NCBI RefSeq assembly: GCF_905147045.1
Contig: NC_065906.1
Coordinates: 7,750,001-7,814,000, forward strand
DNA: 64,000 nucleotides
Reading direction: 5' to 3'
Origin: Nymphalis io
Lineage: Eukaryota; Arthropoda; Insecta; Lepidoptera; Nymphalidae
The notes beneath the pieces were generated by a model. That model saw nothing but the letters and a program-made list of their open reading frames with translations. It was not told the origin of the DNA and did not search any database. Each line of letters starts with the position of its first letter. The first letter of the stretch is position 1. A program made the translations under genes and the position numbers. Positions 35,706 to 49,303 of this stretch are shown piece after piece.

Positions 35706-36670
35706 AAAAAATGTACCGTAGGTTGTGACGTATAATTTATGAAGGAATTATACTATTCTTTTATCCTGTCAAATGTTAATAAAAGTTAATAAAAGCCAAG
35801 TTTCCTTTTGGTTTTGTCTTTTATGTATCAGGTTGTCGTCATGTCCCTCAACTTATTTAATTATTTTTTCATGATGGTCATTCATCTAGCAGAAGAAGTA
35901 TTAAAAATGATACGTTTGGATTAAAAAAAAAATTAAGGGTGGTGGGTAATTCCACTCTTTATATATTCACGTGAAGACCTTAAAATCCACATAAAGACCG
36001 GCTGTCATCAATTTTGATTGCTGATTCTTACATTACACGCACTATAAGTGTTCCATCAAATAATTAAGAAATTATAATAAAATGATAAAAAATTACTAGT
36101 TTCTGATTTATTCCTTTGTATTCAACCAACTACTTATCTGGATGCCAAATTTGAAGTTTCTAGGTCATCTGGAACAGTCAGTGATCAAAATGACGATTTT
36201 TGGACGTTAATATCTAAATAACCGTTTGAGGTGTGCTTATGAAATTTGGAGCACATATGTTTCTCGTAAGTCTTAATATATGAGCCAAATTTGACATGTT
36301 TATGTGAAATAGTTTTTGAGTTATGAAGGAGTCAAAAGTTTCTACAAATGGTTTGTGTAATATTACACACGGTGCTGCTCGTCCGTTCTGTTAGCTTGAA
36401 CTTTGATTGACACGGTACCGCGTTTCTAGATCGTTTTAGGGCTTTCTTCACGAGATCTGCATTTTTGAGAAATTTTATAATAGGTGGCAACATTTTAAAA
36501 GAAGACAGCAAGATAGCGTAATAGATTTTAGCAAAGAGTAACAGAGACATTTTGGTTTGGTTGTAATTGTCTGTTTTAAGAATTCCCATAAGTATTGCAT
36601 GGCTAAGACAGCTTTCTGTTACTGTTTGTTGTCTGTTTTACTATAGTAAATTATCTGGTAAAATACAGTA
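35706..36670. other. Unclassified stretch, no gene
   Basis: Noticed only a 14-bp palindrome GTGTAATATTACAC at 36354-36367 and some medium-GC sequence from 36000 to 36560. No coding support. Confidence 0.4.
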
Positions 36671-36970
36671 CAGTAACAGCATGTTAATGTCCCACTGCTG
36701 GGCTAAGGCCTCCTCTCCCTTTTGAGGAGAAGGTTGTGGAGCTTATTCCACCACGCTGCTCCAATGCGGGTTGGTAGAATACACATGTGACAGAATTTCA
36801 ATGAAATTAGACACATGCAGGTTTCCTCACGATGTTTTGCTTCACCGTTAAGCACGAGATGAATTATAATCACAAATTAAGCACATGAAAATACAGTGGT
36901 GCTTGCCCGGGTTTGAACCCACGATCATCGGATAAGATTCACGCGTTCTAACTACTGGGCCATCTCGGCT
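36671..36970 (-). mobile_element. SINE family A, near full length
   Basis: Tail-first on + from 'cagtaacagcatgttaatgt' to 'gggccatctcggct', so - strand. 'tctggtaaaata' occurs at 36652-36663 and again about 20 bases after the head, a possible target duplication. Confidence 0.83.
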
Positions 36971-37039
36971 TTTTTTCTTCTAAAATTTTTTGTCTGGTAA
37001 AATAAATGTTATGAATTCGGAGAGTAACTGTAAGCCGCA

Positions 37040-38105
37040 TTAATGACGCTGGAAAGCCCACCGGGCACATGATGGGGTCGAGTGAGTGCAACCCACCCAT
37101 CACGAAGGGTAAGGTGGTTTTAGGCGCACAGACCACCACCAATGTCGGACGGCAAAAGGCCGAGGAGGAAGCTGCAGTGTCGTCATCATGTCGTCGGTCC
37201 TCACTAGGAACGGAAAAGGTTCTCCCCTCTCACTCATTGAAAGGGGCTCGGGCTACGTAGTGGCGGAGTGGGGAGAGTACGTAGTTGTGGGAACGCACTT
37301 CTCACTTAACCTCAGCATGATAGATGTTCGAGATATATCTCGGATCGGTCAGAGCTGTGGTGGCCAGGCAGTCGCCGAAACCTACTCTGGTTCACGGCGA
37401 CTTAAACGCGAAGTCACGCTCCTGGGACAATTCCGCCACGAATCTGCGAGGATGGGCCGTCCAAGTATGGGCGCTACTCTCCGGCCTGTCCCTACTGAAT
37501 TAGGGGCAGGCTCACACCTGCGTGCGCCAAAACGGGGAGTCCGTGGTGGACGTCTCTTTCGCCACCCCTGTCGTAGCATGCAGAGTATTGGACTGGAGGG
37601 TAGAAGAAGAGGTGGAGACTCTGACGGACTACCGTTACATCCAATTCGAGATCTCTACCTCTCGCAGGCTGACGGAGTCCTAGAGGGTTTCGACCACGTT
37701 GCCGTTGTGGTCTCTTGGCCAGTTAGACCGCGAGTTAGTCAAGGAGGCCGTCATCGTGCAGTGCAATTCCGCGGGACGGAGGGAGGGTGCCAGCGGGGAA
37801 GAGCTGGCGGGCCGCATGAGCCGTGCCCTCAAAGAAGTCTCCGATGCGGTTATGTCGAGTACTCGTCGTAGACCCCAGCGATTGCATGTGTACTAGTGGT
37901 CGCCCGAAATAGCCGAGCTTCGGGCGACCACTAGTACACATGTGCTATCGAGCGCGCGAGCCTACGTTCGCTGTCGAAGACGCAACGGCCTCGATGCGGG
38001 ACAGCTCTTGGCCACATACCGCCAGCTAAAAAAGGAACTGCAGCTGGCAATAAGTCGGGCCAAAGAGAAAGCGAGGGAAGAGCTACTGGTGAGCCTCAAC
38101 CAAAA
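37040..38105 (+). mobile_element. R1-type non-LTR retrotransposon fragment (endonuclease region)
   Basis: Split over two frames. The first reads GSGYVVAEWGEYVVVGTHFS. After a shift near 37360 the next reads LVHGDLNAKSRSWDN, VVDVSFATPVVACRVLDW and ETLSDYRYIQFE, typical of the apurinic-type endonuclease of R1 elements, with Asp and Asn of GDLN among the catalytic residues. Past 37870 come WSPEIAELR and then RRNGLDAGQLLATYRQLKKE to REELLVSLN, the linker towards the RT. It has an internal stop and frameshifts and no RT, so it is dead. A 24-bp perfect hairpin interrupts it. Confidence 0.85.
37885..37942. repeat. Perfect 24-bp inverted repeat within the R1 fragment
   Basis: Arms 37885-37908 and 37919-37942 are exact reverse complements around the 10-base loop ATAGCCGAGC. 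The outer parts break the R1 reading frame. Confidence 0.95.
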
Positions 38106-38584
38106 TATAAGAATAATAAGAAAAGAATATGTGTATTATATATCGTCACTAAAAAATGTCATTATTAATAAACAGCAAATTTAACAGTACATACATTTAA
38201 AGATTTTAATTTTGCTAAAATTCATCTTTCGTCAAAGTGTTATAGATAATTTTAAAGGTATCTAGATTTATTAATACTATGTTTATTTTAAAAAATTCAA
38301 TAAAATGAAGGCTTTTCTAACAAGAAGAGACATTATATTACAAAAAATATTGCAACAAGTATTTACATATAAATTGAGCACATAATTGTACGAGAAAAAT
38401 AGTTTTTATTTAAGCAAATTGTTTTAATTTAATCACCTTTTAATTTAATATTAAACCACTATAATATTGGTTTACAGCACCTCTACAGAAAAATATAACA
38501 AAAAAAAAATCAATAGTCTTTAATCTCACAATAATGACATAAATCAGTTCAAACTTAAGTCTACTCATAATGTTTAAGTTTAGT

Positions 38585-38900
38585 CGCCTGCCTAGTTGGT
38601 ATTATGGCTAGACATAAATACGCAGATTCTGGTGTCGTCGGTTCAAATCCCAAGTTATGCCAGTAAAAAGTTATTAAATTCTTAAATTCTGGAAGTTGGA
38701 AGTGTGTACACTCCTGTGCCTCGGAAAGTAAAGCCGTCCTGAGCCTGAACTCTTTCCGGTCGTTTCGGGTTGCCGTCCCATCGGATTATGATAGTGAGGG
38801 AATAGAGAGTGCACCTGTGTTTGCACACACATTTTTGCACATAATATGCCCTGCGTAGTTGGCTAATCTCTTGAGATTTGTTGCCGTGGACAGAAAATCT
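38585..38900 (+). mobile_element. SINE family C with full tRNA-like head
   Basis: The head has 'cctagttggtattatggc' (box A-like) and 'gtcggttcaaatcccaagt' (box B), followed by the family body shared with 11451-11775. Confidence 0.8.
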
Positions 38901-41900
38901 ATTGCCACTTTTAAAATGACCTCCAACGAACCACAAACTGCAAAGTTTTGTATTTACTGTTCTTCGTTAGTCTAACAGATATACCGAACGTATTAAAAAA
39001 ATGTATTATGCAACCGAATATTCTCTGTCTACTTCAAAATAAATGCATGATTATAATCTTTTTTTTTACTTCTTTCGCGAATATATTTGTATTTACTACA
39101 GATAAACAAATATTTTTTTAATAACATTTCTTTTCGAAAGGTTAATTAATAGTAATATTTTAGTATGTATTTAAAATAATGTGGTACTTTTAACTTTGTG
39201 GGTAATAAATAAATACATTCAGATCCGACAAAATGTGGATGGCGGTAAACGGGAGCTTTGGTATATCTTGGGAAAGTGGATCTATGTCTATCTATGTGTC
39301 TGTGTGCAATCCACTTCTGGACATAGGCACATATAGACTCGCTGGCTGATGAAGATGTTGATGATGTATTTTCTGTATAAAGGAACAAAAAAAACCACGA
39401 AAAACGATCGTTAAAATCGTTTATTTGACAAGAAGTAATTTATAAATATCAGTTTTATATAATTAAATAAAATCCTCAAACCTCTTCATCTATAAATACA
39501 ACAAATAAGAGTTTTACAATAATAAAGTAAACTTGTACAGTACAATGATCATTACTAAAAAACTTAATGTTATTCGTTGAAAAATATATTATTGTACATG
39601 TGACAAAATGTTAATAAAAATATCAGGAACATAGGTATCATATATATATTATGTATCTATACATTAATAAATAATGTATAAATGAAATTTATAATATTGC
39701 GTTAAGTTTATAAAAAAAACATTTGTATAAAAAAAATGTTTATAACAATCGTAAATACCTATGCTCCAATTTGCTATGACGTCATTACACTCAAGTTCAG
39801 ACAAAGTTTCTGGTAACACATTTTCATATAATATGTTGGATTGGTTTCAAATACCTACATCAATATATTAGATATATAAACTATACATATGTTAGAACTA
39901 GACACATAGATTTTTAATCAATTTTGTATTATCATATTTTATTGTAGTCAAAAACATTTTAATTATAATTTAGGTCTGAAGCTAAGGTCCTAGAGTGTTC
40001 ATCCTACTGAGTTAAAACTTTATACATTTATGTATCTGGTTTTGTCATACCGGATAATTGGTTACAAGCTAATTTAAATAATGGAGCAAATTTAAGGAAA
40101 GCCACGACAACAGTGAAAAAATGTTTTGCCACCATAACTCAAATTGGCTGTCAACTTGACAAGCGCAATGACGTACACGCAAAGATGAGTTGAATTGTCT
40201 TCCATCTGTGTTCGTATGGACCAGACATTCAACAGAAATGTGATTAAAATCCTATGTTACTTACATACTATACATAATTAGATTTGTTAGTTAAAATGAC
40301 TGTTGAAAATACAATAATTATGTCGCTAAGAATAATATCTTATGTAAATGGAAGGACTTTTAAGTTAAAGAACATTTTAGTGGGAATTTTGTGACTTGAG
40401 CACCCTAAAATGTGGACGAAATGTAAATATAAAATTAAATTTCAGTGATTTTGTCTTCTAATAAAATATATCAAATCTAAATTACATGAAAAACTCGAAT
40501 GTCATGTTAACCTTGATAACAAGAATAATTTTATTTAATCTTATTTCTTTGAGAAGGGATAAAAAAGGATTTAAATGGACGATAATTAATATTTTAATAT
40601 CAATATAAGGAATAATAATGTTGATTGTGATGTATTTGATGGGCGGATGTAGTTAGGCTTACATTTAAGACAATGATTATAAATAAAGACTGCTTGAAGG
40701 CTATTTATCTACTTAATGTTAATATCTTAACAAATATTAGGATTCATTCAAATTTACAATTAAACCTAGGGACACGATTTAAAATTTATACAATTTCTAT
40801 ACACCTTGACATAAGAGACTGTTTTTATACAAATGAGAAATTACATTGCACTTTATTAAGAATATTATAGTTGTATACAGTGAAGTAAGTATTGTTGAAT
40901 TGTTCAAAGAAACATTTCTACATATTCATTAAGCTTTGTTTGCATTATATATATTTCATAGATATTTATAATTGAAAGAGTCTATAATTTTTAATCTATA
41001 AAAATGAGGAGAAAGTGCGATATATACATTATTTTCGCGCGTCTAGCAAACACGCTTCACACGCATCTAGATTTATCATAGCGAAAAAATTTTAAATATT
41101 TCGTTTTCTAATATAGCATTCAGGCCTCATTTTTTTCAGAATTTTTTTTCAGCCGTGACAAGCTTTACAGCCGCACAAACCGTACAAAGTGTAAACAAAC
41201 TTGGACAAACGTAATTAAGATAATTTTTTTACTAAAGTTAATATTAATATTATCAATTTTTATCGATATTTAAGTTTTAACTAGTGTATGATTTTGTTTA
41301 CACTTTGTATAACAGCGATTTAGATATACAATATTATAGTGCTCAGAAGCTTTACATTGCAATGAAATGGTTACGGATTCTATAAATATATTCTAAATTT
41401 TTGTCTGGATTTTAATACTTAATTAAACATGAAAATGTTTACAAATTTGGACGCATACATTTGTGTACATGTTTCGTATCTATAAAAGTATATACAACTC
41501 AAACAGCAAATCATTATGCCATGTTAAGTATGATTACAGTAATTAAGACACATGAAATAATCTACATTTAATTAAAGCGATTTTTTTAATATTCTCAAAT
41601 AACTATGCAAGCATATTTTAGTTTATAATAGTCACTCGGTTTACATTTTACCTCTAGATATAGTATACTATAATTTTATTATCTGTATTTTTTTACTTGA
41701 GAGATATGGAGAACTTCTACTGAAGTATGTTAAAAAGAGTCACATACTTATACGTTTCTCAATACGTCATTTCAAATAAAAGACTTCTCTTATACTGTAT
41801 CAAATATTTTTTTTGTAATTGTTTATATTGTGTGTAGAGATAGTACTCCCTATTGATTTACAATTATTGCACTTCTATGTATTTCTATAGTCTAATCAAA

Positions 41901-43571
41901 TGTTTCATAATTTATTCACAATAATTATGTATAATATTTTAATATTTTATATGTTAATGACGTATAATATGTCAAACAAACTTACAAAGTTTTAATCAGA
42001 GATTATTATTAGAGAATACAAAAATTACTTTTTATTTTTAAAGATGGCCGTTTGACTTAGGACGAATTTTTTTAACATTTGACATAAATGTATCAGCTGG
42101 ATGATTGATTTTAAATCTAAGAAAAATGTGATGCAAGATTACAGTGATAAGTTGGCATGTAGACATAAATATTTCTTTTAAAAAATATCACTGGCCATAA
42201 AGTCGGATTAAATTTATCTTAATATATTTTGAATTCGAAAAATTCAGAGTTCGTATTGACTAGCTACAATACATCACATAGGATCCGTACCAGTTGAGCT
42301 GCTGTCTAATTTTTATTATTAAAAAAGTTGTAATGCTTCTTTATTGTATTAGGACATATGACACTGTTAAAGAAATAATTTTAATGTATTTTTTGTGGTT
42401 AAATATATATAATTATATATTTAACCACAAAAAATTATATAAGTCACTGTCGTCATTATTTTGAACAAATACTCATTTTAAATTTAGAATTGTTATTTTT
42501 TTAATAGCTGTATTTGTATTTTCTAGTCATATTTTAGCATCAACTTCCATCTCAAAATGCTATTAGAATCTGTACAAGTACTCACAGATAATAAAAGGAT
42601 AAACACACTTTCATATTTATAATATTCGTAAGAAGACGTAAAATAATTTTAAGACTTTATTGAGTGTAATTTGATGTAAGGTGTTCTGGGTACTCTAGCG
42701 TAAGCCCAATTTGTAAATAGATTAAAAAATTGCTATTATTTTAGCTTCATTGACGTAAAGTTTCATTAAAAAAGACTATTAGCAGCTTAATCTGTTACGG
42801 ATACACACACTGTAATATTAAAAAATCAAACAAATTAGTATGTACTCTCGATATTTTTATATAAAATAAGAAATTTAAACTATACCTCTACACTTTTTTA
42901 TGTAGCTCACTTATTTATCTTTATATTAAACTGAGATCATTTGAACCGAATCACAATATTTATTCAATACAATTAATTTTGAAAAATGGAATTGCTTTGG
43001 ACGCGATATTAGAAGAATTTTGGATGGAATAAATTTTAACATTTTTTTCAAATGGGACGCCTTCTACTTTATTCTATATAAACAATGAGATTTTAATATA
43101 TAAATTCAACGTAAGAAGTTAGAAATTAAAAAATAATTTAAGTATGTGAAAACTTTAAGTATATATTTATCTACTTTTTATTATGATGACTTTTAAGTAA
43201 AGAGTCCGTGCTTGATAAAAGAAGGCACTAAAAATGTGACATAAGAGTACAAAATAATCATGAAAGCGGATAACACATATGTAGAAATTTAAGTAGAGGG
43301 TTATTGAAACATAGTCCAACGTTTCAACTCATTCTAATATCAGCAATATGAAAGAGACAAAATATAATTTATGATATAATTTCACATTGCACTTCACTCG
43401 GTAAAAAGGATTCGATACGTTCTCATACATGCTGTATAGCCAATGGGAATTATGTGAAATAGCATAGAGAATCAAAGGTAATCAGGGCGTGTACGATGCC
43501 CGTGGTAATGACCGGTGTTTGTTCAAATTATAAGTAATCACTCAGTAAGGTTACTACGTATAAATTCAGGG
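38901..43571. other. Long AT-rich stretch with one large hairpin
   Basis: No gene or known repeat recognised except the 42388-42435 hairpin. Open frames are short and compositionally random. Confidence 0.45.
42388..42435. repeat. Perfect 21-bp inverted repeat
   Basis: Arms 42388-42408 and 42415-42435 (core TTTTTTGTGGTTAAATATA) with a 6-base loop. It stands alone in AT-rich DNA. Confidence 0.93.
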
Positions 43572-43782
43572 TTGTCAGTTATTTGAGCTTCACGGTATCA
43601 TGCGAAAGCGATCCCGTGGCGTTAAGACGGAAAGGGTACCGCTGGTTTTTTAGTGGGTATTCCGATGTTCGGGGCGCACTCGGTGCCTTGGACACCGGCG
43701 AGCCCCACATACCACCCCACTGTTCCCGTGGAGGAAACGCGTAAGGCGTTTTTCAAGCGAAAAAAAAGGATTGTCAGTTATT
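43572..43782 (+). mobile_element. Short R1-like 3' insertion with 12-bp target duplication
   Basis: TTGTCAGTTATT at 43572-43583 and 43771-43782 flanks a GC-rich 187-bp insert ending in an A run. The insert has 'ttttttagtgggtattccg' and 'tggacaccggcgagcccca', recalled from R1-family 3' ends of Lepidoptera. A strongly 5'-truncated insertion. Confidence 0.8.
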
Positions 43783-45314
43783 GGTTCAAACGATATTTAT
43801 GACGATTTCATATGTTTTATTCATTAAATACAACTTCTTTCATTACTCAACGGTATAGTTTCACGCGCTAATCATATAAATATTTAGTAATATGAAAATA
43901 TACTTTATTATTTGAAGCATTGCGAATAAAAAAAATTAACTGAGAAATTACTCAACGGAAAACGTTATATTATACATTTTGTAAGGTAGAGCGATGAATT
44001 GTTTAGCGGTCATTACTGGCAACCCTGATAGAATCTACTGCATACAGCAATGACTGTAATTCGATTCAGAAGGGCGGTATCGGGAACGCTCCGCCCTGCG
44101 CAACCATCGCGGGAACATCAAATTATATATGTAATTATTTTACATATCACGAATGGTGGATACCTCCTGAACACGTCTTATTAATATTTGAAATCTATCA
44201 GGTTGAAATTGATAATGTTTGAACGTAACCATACATTAGGAGCGTTATCTACAGCTTGGGAAACTTTTATCGTGTCTGTTCATCGTTGCAATGCAAAAGT
44301 AAATTCAAAAAATGTTGTCTTATATCGCCGTACTAAATGGTAAAAGTATATTTTATGATTTTTCATATATTAAGTAGAAAAAACAGAAATATCACATTAT
44401 TAAATATAGAATATCTAATATTAAATATCTTTGAAAGAACTTAATATCACGGGGCGTTTTAAAACGCTAAAACAACGTGTTTTACTATAAATTTGTTTTG
44501 TATGACACAAATTCGATATTCGATGCTCGACTCGATAAATTTGGTAGTTATTTTATAAGACTACCGCCATATATAAAAATGTAGGTATATTTGAATGGTC
44601 GTGAGTCATATGTGAACAAAAACTTATATGAATATAGTTGAAATGGTTAAATTTCGATCAAACGCGATATTCAAAGGCGTCGTCATCATTATAAATCACT
44701 TTCCGATATATCGATTTTGACGTCGAGTATCGTCGAGTTTGTTTCTCACAGCTTAGCAAAGAACATGTGAAAGATTTATAAAATGTAATATATATGAATT
44801 ATAAAAAGCGTTCATTTGGAAAATTATCACATTTATAAATAATCTAATAAATCAAATCTTGAAAAGAATCTATAACTAGACAGTTAGAACTCTTCAATAC
44901 AAATATTTTAACACATTTCGATCATTACCGAATGAACTTAAATTTGTACAAAACATGCGCAAAATTTTGTAATTATTTATCATTATTTGACAAAACAACA
45001 CTTACGTAATGTTACATAATATACTTATATTAAACCGATGAGCTATTTAAAAATATGTTGTATCACTTAAAGATCACTGGACCGTATGAATTTAAGATAA
45101 ATTGTTCAGAAATTAAAAATTATTTTAGACTTATTCATCACTTGGACCAAGCCGCTAACGACAAAGAATATTTAACGCTCAGCGTTTTAAACATTAGCCA
45201 GTTTAATTATAAAATAAGGCCTAAAAACGTTACGATAAGGTACTCTCTACGGTGTCACCAGCACACGTTAATAAATGACGTCTATACAGATCTAAACACT
45301 AATGGTAGTCCAAA

Positions 45315-45440
45315 TTCACACAAAAGTGTCCCACTCGGGAATCGATCCCGCACTTATTCGATGCCGCTCCTTGATGTTGTTGATGGGGACCTCGTCGAGG
45401 TCGATGGGGGATCGGCAGAGCGGTGCGCCATCTGGAAATA
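45315..45440. repeat. Unclassified GC-rich repeat-like scrap
   Basis: 'cccactcgggaatcgatccc' in reverse complement resembles a tRNA B box (gatcgattcccgag), so a minus-strand tRNA-like or retroelement scrap is possible. Not identified. Confidence 0.3.
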
Positions 45441-46104
45441 TAGATAAAGGAAAACTTTAAAAATAGTTTACGTAATCTGTTAGATAATAAACATATATAA
45501 TTTTTAATAAATATATTTTGTTCTACAATTAATAGTAATGAAACTTTGGTTCTAGAACTAGGTGAACTCTTTTAAAAGAGTCAGTCCCTTCCATATCATT
45601 TCTAAATTATTTGTAAGTACTCATTGACAACTTTGAATAAATTAAATAATAAAATCAATACGTCGGATTTCCTGTTACTACTTTTCACTGCTTGAGATAA
45701 AAAAAACTGAATGTTAATAATAATAATACGACAGTCATATTCATTGAGCAATAATATTGTGATATATTTCATTATTCAAACGCAAAAAACGAAGATTGAA
45801 TGAAAACGTCACATTAGATCGAATGACTTTAATTTAAAAATGTTATGTAAATTTTAAAAAGAACGCCCCGAACCGCTTCACTAAAGGCAGAAGACAGCGG
45901 TAAGCCTTCTGGTTTAGGGGACCAGATGAAATGACGTCAATCGGGGAAGACAATATAGTTATACAGCAGTAAACCTTGACAGGTTGATGTAAGAAAATAT
46001 AAAATCGAAATCGAAACTATTAATAGATCAAACATGTCCATTTATATTCGATTTATTATATAATATATAAATATGTAATATCGTGAAGTTAGCCTTGCCT
46101 ATTC

Positions 46105-46196
46105 TGAAATATATATATATAATATATAAATATATATATATATTCTGAAATATATATAATATAGCCTATTCTGAAAGTCAACTTGACTTTCAGAAT
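46105..46196. repeat. AT repeat tract ending in a 14-bp hairpin
   Basis: 'tattctgaaa' occurs three times among (ta)n. ATTCTGAAAGTCAA at 46168-46181 and its exact complement at 46183-46196 are separated by one C. Confidence 0.85.
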
Positions 46197-47224
46197 ATAT
46201 AAATAAAAGAAAATGAAATTCATTGTTGTTCTTTTCTTCACATTTATTAGTATATCTAGATAAATATTTGTTAAGGAGCAAAAAACGAGTATTGTGTTTC
46301 GAACCGGTGCACGATGTCGCTTCACTATTAATTAACTTGCAAAATATCGATATAAAAGTACGTTTATAACCAACCTTTTATCACATAAAGAGCAGATACT
46401 GAGCCGATTGTTATGCAACTTTCACATTGTTTTAATAGTTATAGTTTCAGAACGGACATTGGACATAAAACATGTTTATCAATGTAGTTGAAAATAAAAT
46501 TGTATTTCCAAATGAACGCTAAAACAGATACAAGAAACATTTTAATGTCTGATCTTACCAAAATATTTACCGAAAGTTCGCGATAGCATGCATCCATTGT
46601 ATACGGAAACCATTTGTTTAAATATAACGAGAAATAGTAAAACATACCCTTAGTTCAATATATTTGGCATATAGTCATAACTCCTTGTCAAAATAAATTA
46701 TAAATTAAAAAAAAATCGTTGACGCTTTGTAATTTGGACCACCAGCTCAAGAGATTTTACAAGGATGAAAGAATTGTTGCTTACTGTGAGATTACGGGTG
46801 GATGATAAATTGCTTGGCTTTATTTTGTAAGAAAAAATTCGAAACTCACCGCATTAAACGGTCGTGAAATGTCAGAAAGCGATATGCGACATTGACCATA
46901 ATAATTATAACATTTGAAGAATACACGGATCAAAATAGTATATCACCATAAGTCGGTTGTTAACATTTCATGGGTTAGTAATGAAGTGTGTTTTGACAGA
47001 ATAGCACTGAAGATTGAATTATAAATTTGTTTATAAATGTCATGATTTAAAAAAAAATACAGAATAAAACTCTAAATTTTACCCTTGCAGAGTCAGGGTC
47101 GGAAGTAAAGTATTAACTTAGGTTTTTAATTAAAAAAACAGTGCAAATCATTTAAAGATTTTGAGCAATTCATAAGTTGCAGTGTTCACTGTTTTGTTTC
47201 GGAAAGTACTATAAATATTTTTTC

Positions 47225-47415
47225 ATATAAAAAATACGGCGTGCGTGTGTTCGTGATTCTTCACTTCCTAAACGGCTTGAATTATGACGATTTTTTTTGT
47301 TATTGTGAGGTCATTAATGATGGTTCTTACCTAGAGTTTACACAATATCTCTCGATATATTTTATTCAATATATATTTAATTTCATAATGTATTAAGTCG
47401 GGTCAGCTTGTATAC
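47225..47415 (+). mobile_element. Helitron-like remnant
   Basis: 'acggcgtgcgtgtgttcgtg', 'cacttcctaaacggcttgaa', 'tatgacgattttttt' and a terminal 'gtcgggtcagcttgta' follow the layout of common lepidopteran non-autonomous Helitrons. Decayed. Confidence 0.35.
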
Positions 47416-49102
47416 TATAAGTACGTATATATCGAATTTAACTTCAACCCGATCTACGTGTGTACGCGTGAGTTTTATACAAAATTCGTTACGGCACCTC
47501 AATGACATCTTAATAGAACCGCCAAGAACTGGTATCCATGTGACATTTTACACAATATTATAATTAAAGGTACATACATTAAACATTTTTACATTGATGT
47601 TATCTGAATATATAAGCCAATTAAATTAAAAAAATATATATATTTTCAATACAGAGAAATGTTATCGATTAGCGATAAAATTAACTTTAATTTTATCGGT
47701 ACTTTCTGTATATTAACCGGTAATTTGACCGAAATTTTTATTGAAACGATATCTTCGATCAATTATTCGGTCGAAGTGTTGTACCGATTAATAACTGAAT
47801 CGTTTTTGTTCTGACAGTTTCGACATTGAAAAAAAAAGTCAAACATTTATCAAGTATTTATCGTGATATCGGCCGCGTTGACATAATATCGGTCAAGGGG
47901 CCAATGTACCGCGGTAGCACCATATCAGACCGGCTTACCGGTAAAAAAGCAATAAGACAATTACTATCGTTGCAACATTGTTGCCAACCCGTCCTGAGTC
48001 TGGGCCGCACTCAACCGGGAAATAACGCGTAACGTTATACCCGTAACTTGATATTAGCTAATCGAAAAGTGTTAACTATTTTTTTTTAAATGTCAAAATT
48101 CTTAAATATAATGACAGGTTTTAAGTTGAAGGTCAACTTTTTTATGTATAATCTGTTTTTAGATATTTATATAACCTTTTTTTACAGTCCAATAAGGATG
48201 GGGACAATTAATGTAAAATTGAAACGCAGTACGTTGCTCGTTACGAATATAATCGAGTGTATTTTTATATTATTATTAAGGTTGCATGGCAACCCGCAAC
48301 AAGTCCATATGTTTTAAGTCGGCTCAACCTCGAAATGTTTTACAGATATTACAAGGCAATTTTGAAATTCATTTCATTAACCCAAAACCGATGTAAATTA
48401 TGGCGAAAAAAGGGACGTATGGACTTACACGGAGATGAACAGTTTTTTTTTTAAATATAGACTATCACCAACCTGAATTAAAGTCACTTTAATTCAATAA
48501 AAGAGGGACTAAGACGTTCGATCCTTCTTCTTCTCCATGAATTGACTTCAATGTTATTTGTCTTACTTATCTCTTATTTTTGGGATATCTTTCTATCATG
48601 TTGACTTTGGTAATTTTTGTTTGTCTTTGTGTGTCAGATTCTGGATATGTAGGATGGTATTCAGTCAGCCTGTTGTTGGTGGCGTCATATCTATTATGGA
48701 TCGCCATTGTGAAATTGTAATACGAAATTATAAAACATTTGGTCAGCCGAGCTCGATTGAGAAATCAATTTTGAGTATTTTGTGTATTTTTCATCAATTT
48801 TGAGAATTTTGTGTATTTTTACGTAAATATTATCATATAATGTAATATGATAACTCCAAGTCGGGCTCTGCCTTCTTCTTTTGCGTAAATGTATTCAAAA
48901 CTTGCGCCACGGTTGGGGCAATGACATTATGAGTGAATTTGATATCATTAAAAACTGCTCAATATTTTTTTAGAATCGTGATAATTTATTTTTTATTTTT
49001 TCGTAGTTGCCTTGTTTAATTATTTCTTTATGTAGTAATACTTTTTTGAGAGTTGTTTGCGGTGATGGTGTATGTAAAAATTTTACAACCAAAGAGCAAC
49101 AT

Positions 49103-49303
49103 TTAGTATTGTTGTGTTCCGGTTTGAAGGCTAAGTGAGACCTTGTAAATACAGGCACAAGGGACGTAATCTTAGTTCCCAAGGTTGTTGGATGCTCATT
49201 GGCGATGTAAGGAACGGTTAATATTTCTTACAATGCGATGGTGATTACTTACCATCAGGTGGACATTTGACCCTCTGCCTATTTATATTGTAAAAAAAAA
49301 AAA
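49103..49303 (+). mobile_element. Family B retroposon, head-truncated
   Basis: From 'agtattgttgtgttccggtt' to the 12-A tail after 'ctatttatattgt'. About 90 bp of the head are missing. Confidence 0.78.

Larger units (their letters stand above)
43783..49102. other. AT-rich stretch with minor repeats, no gene
   Basis: Contains a GC-richer patch at 45330-45440 with 'gggaatcgatcccg', an AT-repeat tract at 46105-46200, a Helitron-like remnant near 47225-47415 and an unassigned medium-GC patch at 47860-48030. Confidence 0.4.

Noticed and set aside
37188..37871. 227-codon open frame as a host gene
   Set aside because: It crosses the frameshift of an R1 endonuclease fragment; only its first third is in the retrotransposon frame, the rest is a shadow.
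39600..42700. CRISPR-like or tandem array
   Set aside because: AT-rich words recur but there is no regular period or conserved repeat with unique spacers.
46089..46325. Tyr/Ile-rich open frames on the minus strand
   Set aside because: Translation of the (ta)n tract; not a gene.
48558..48803. 81-codon open frame rich in Phe, Cys and Ile
   Set aside because: No motif or splice context; composition fits AT-rich random sequence.
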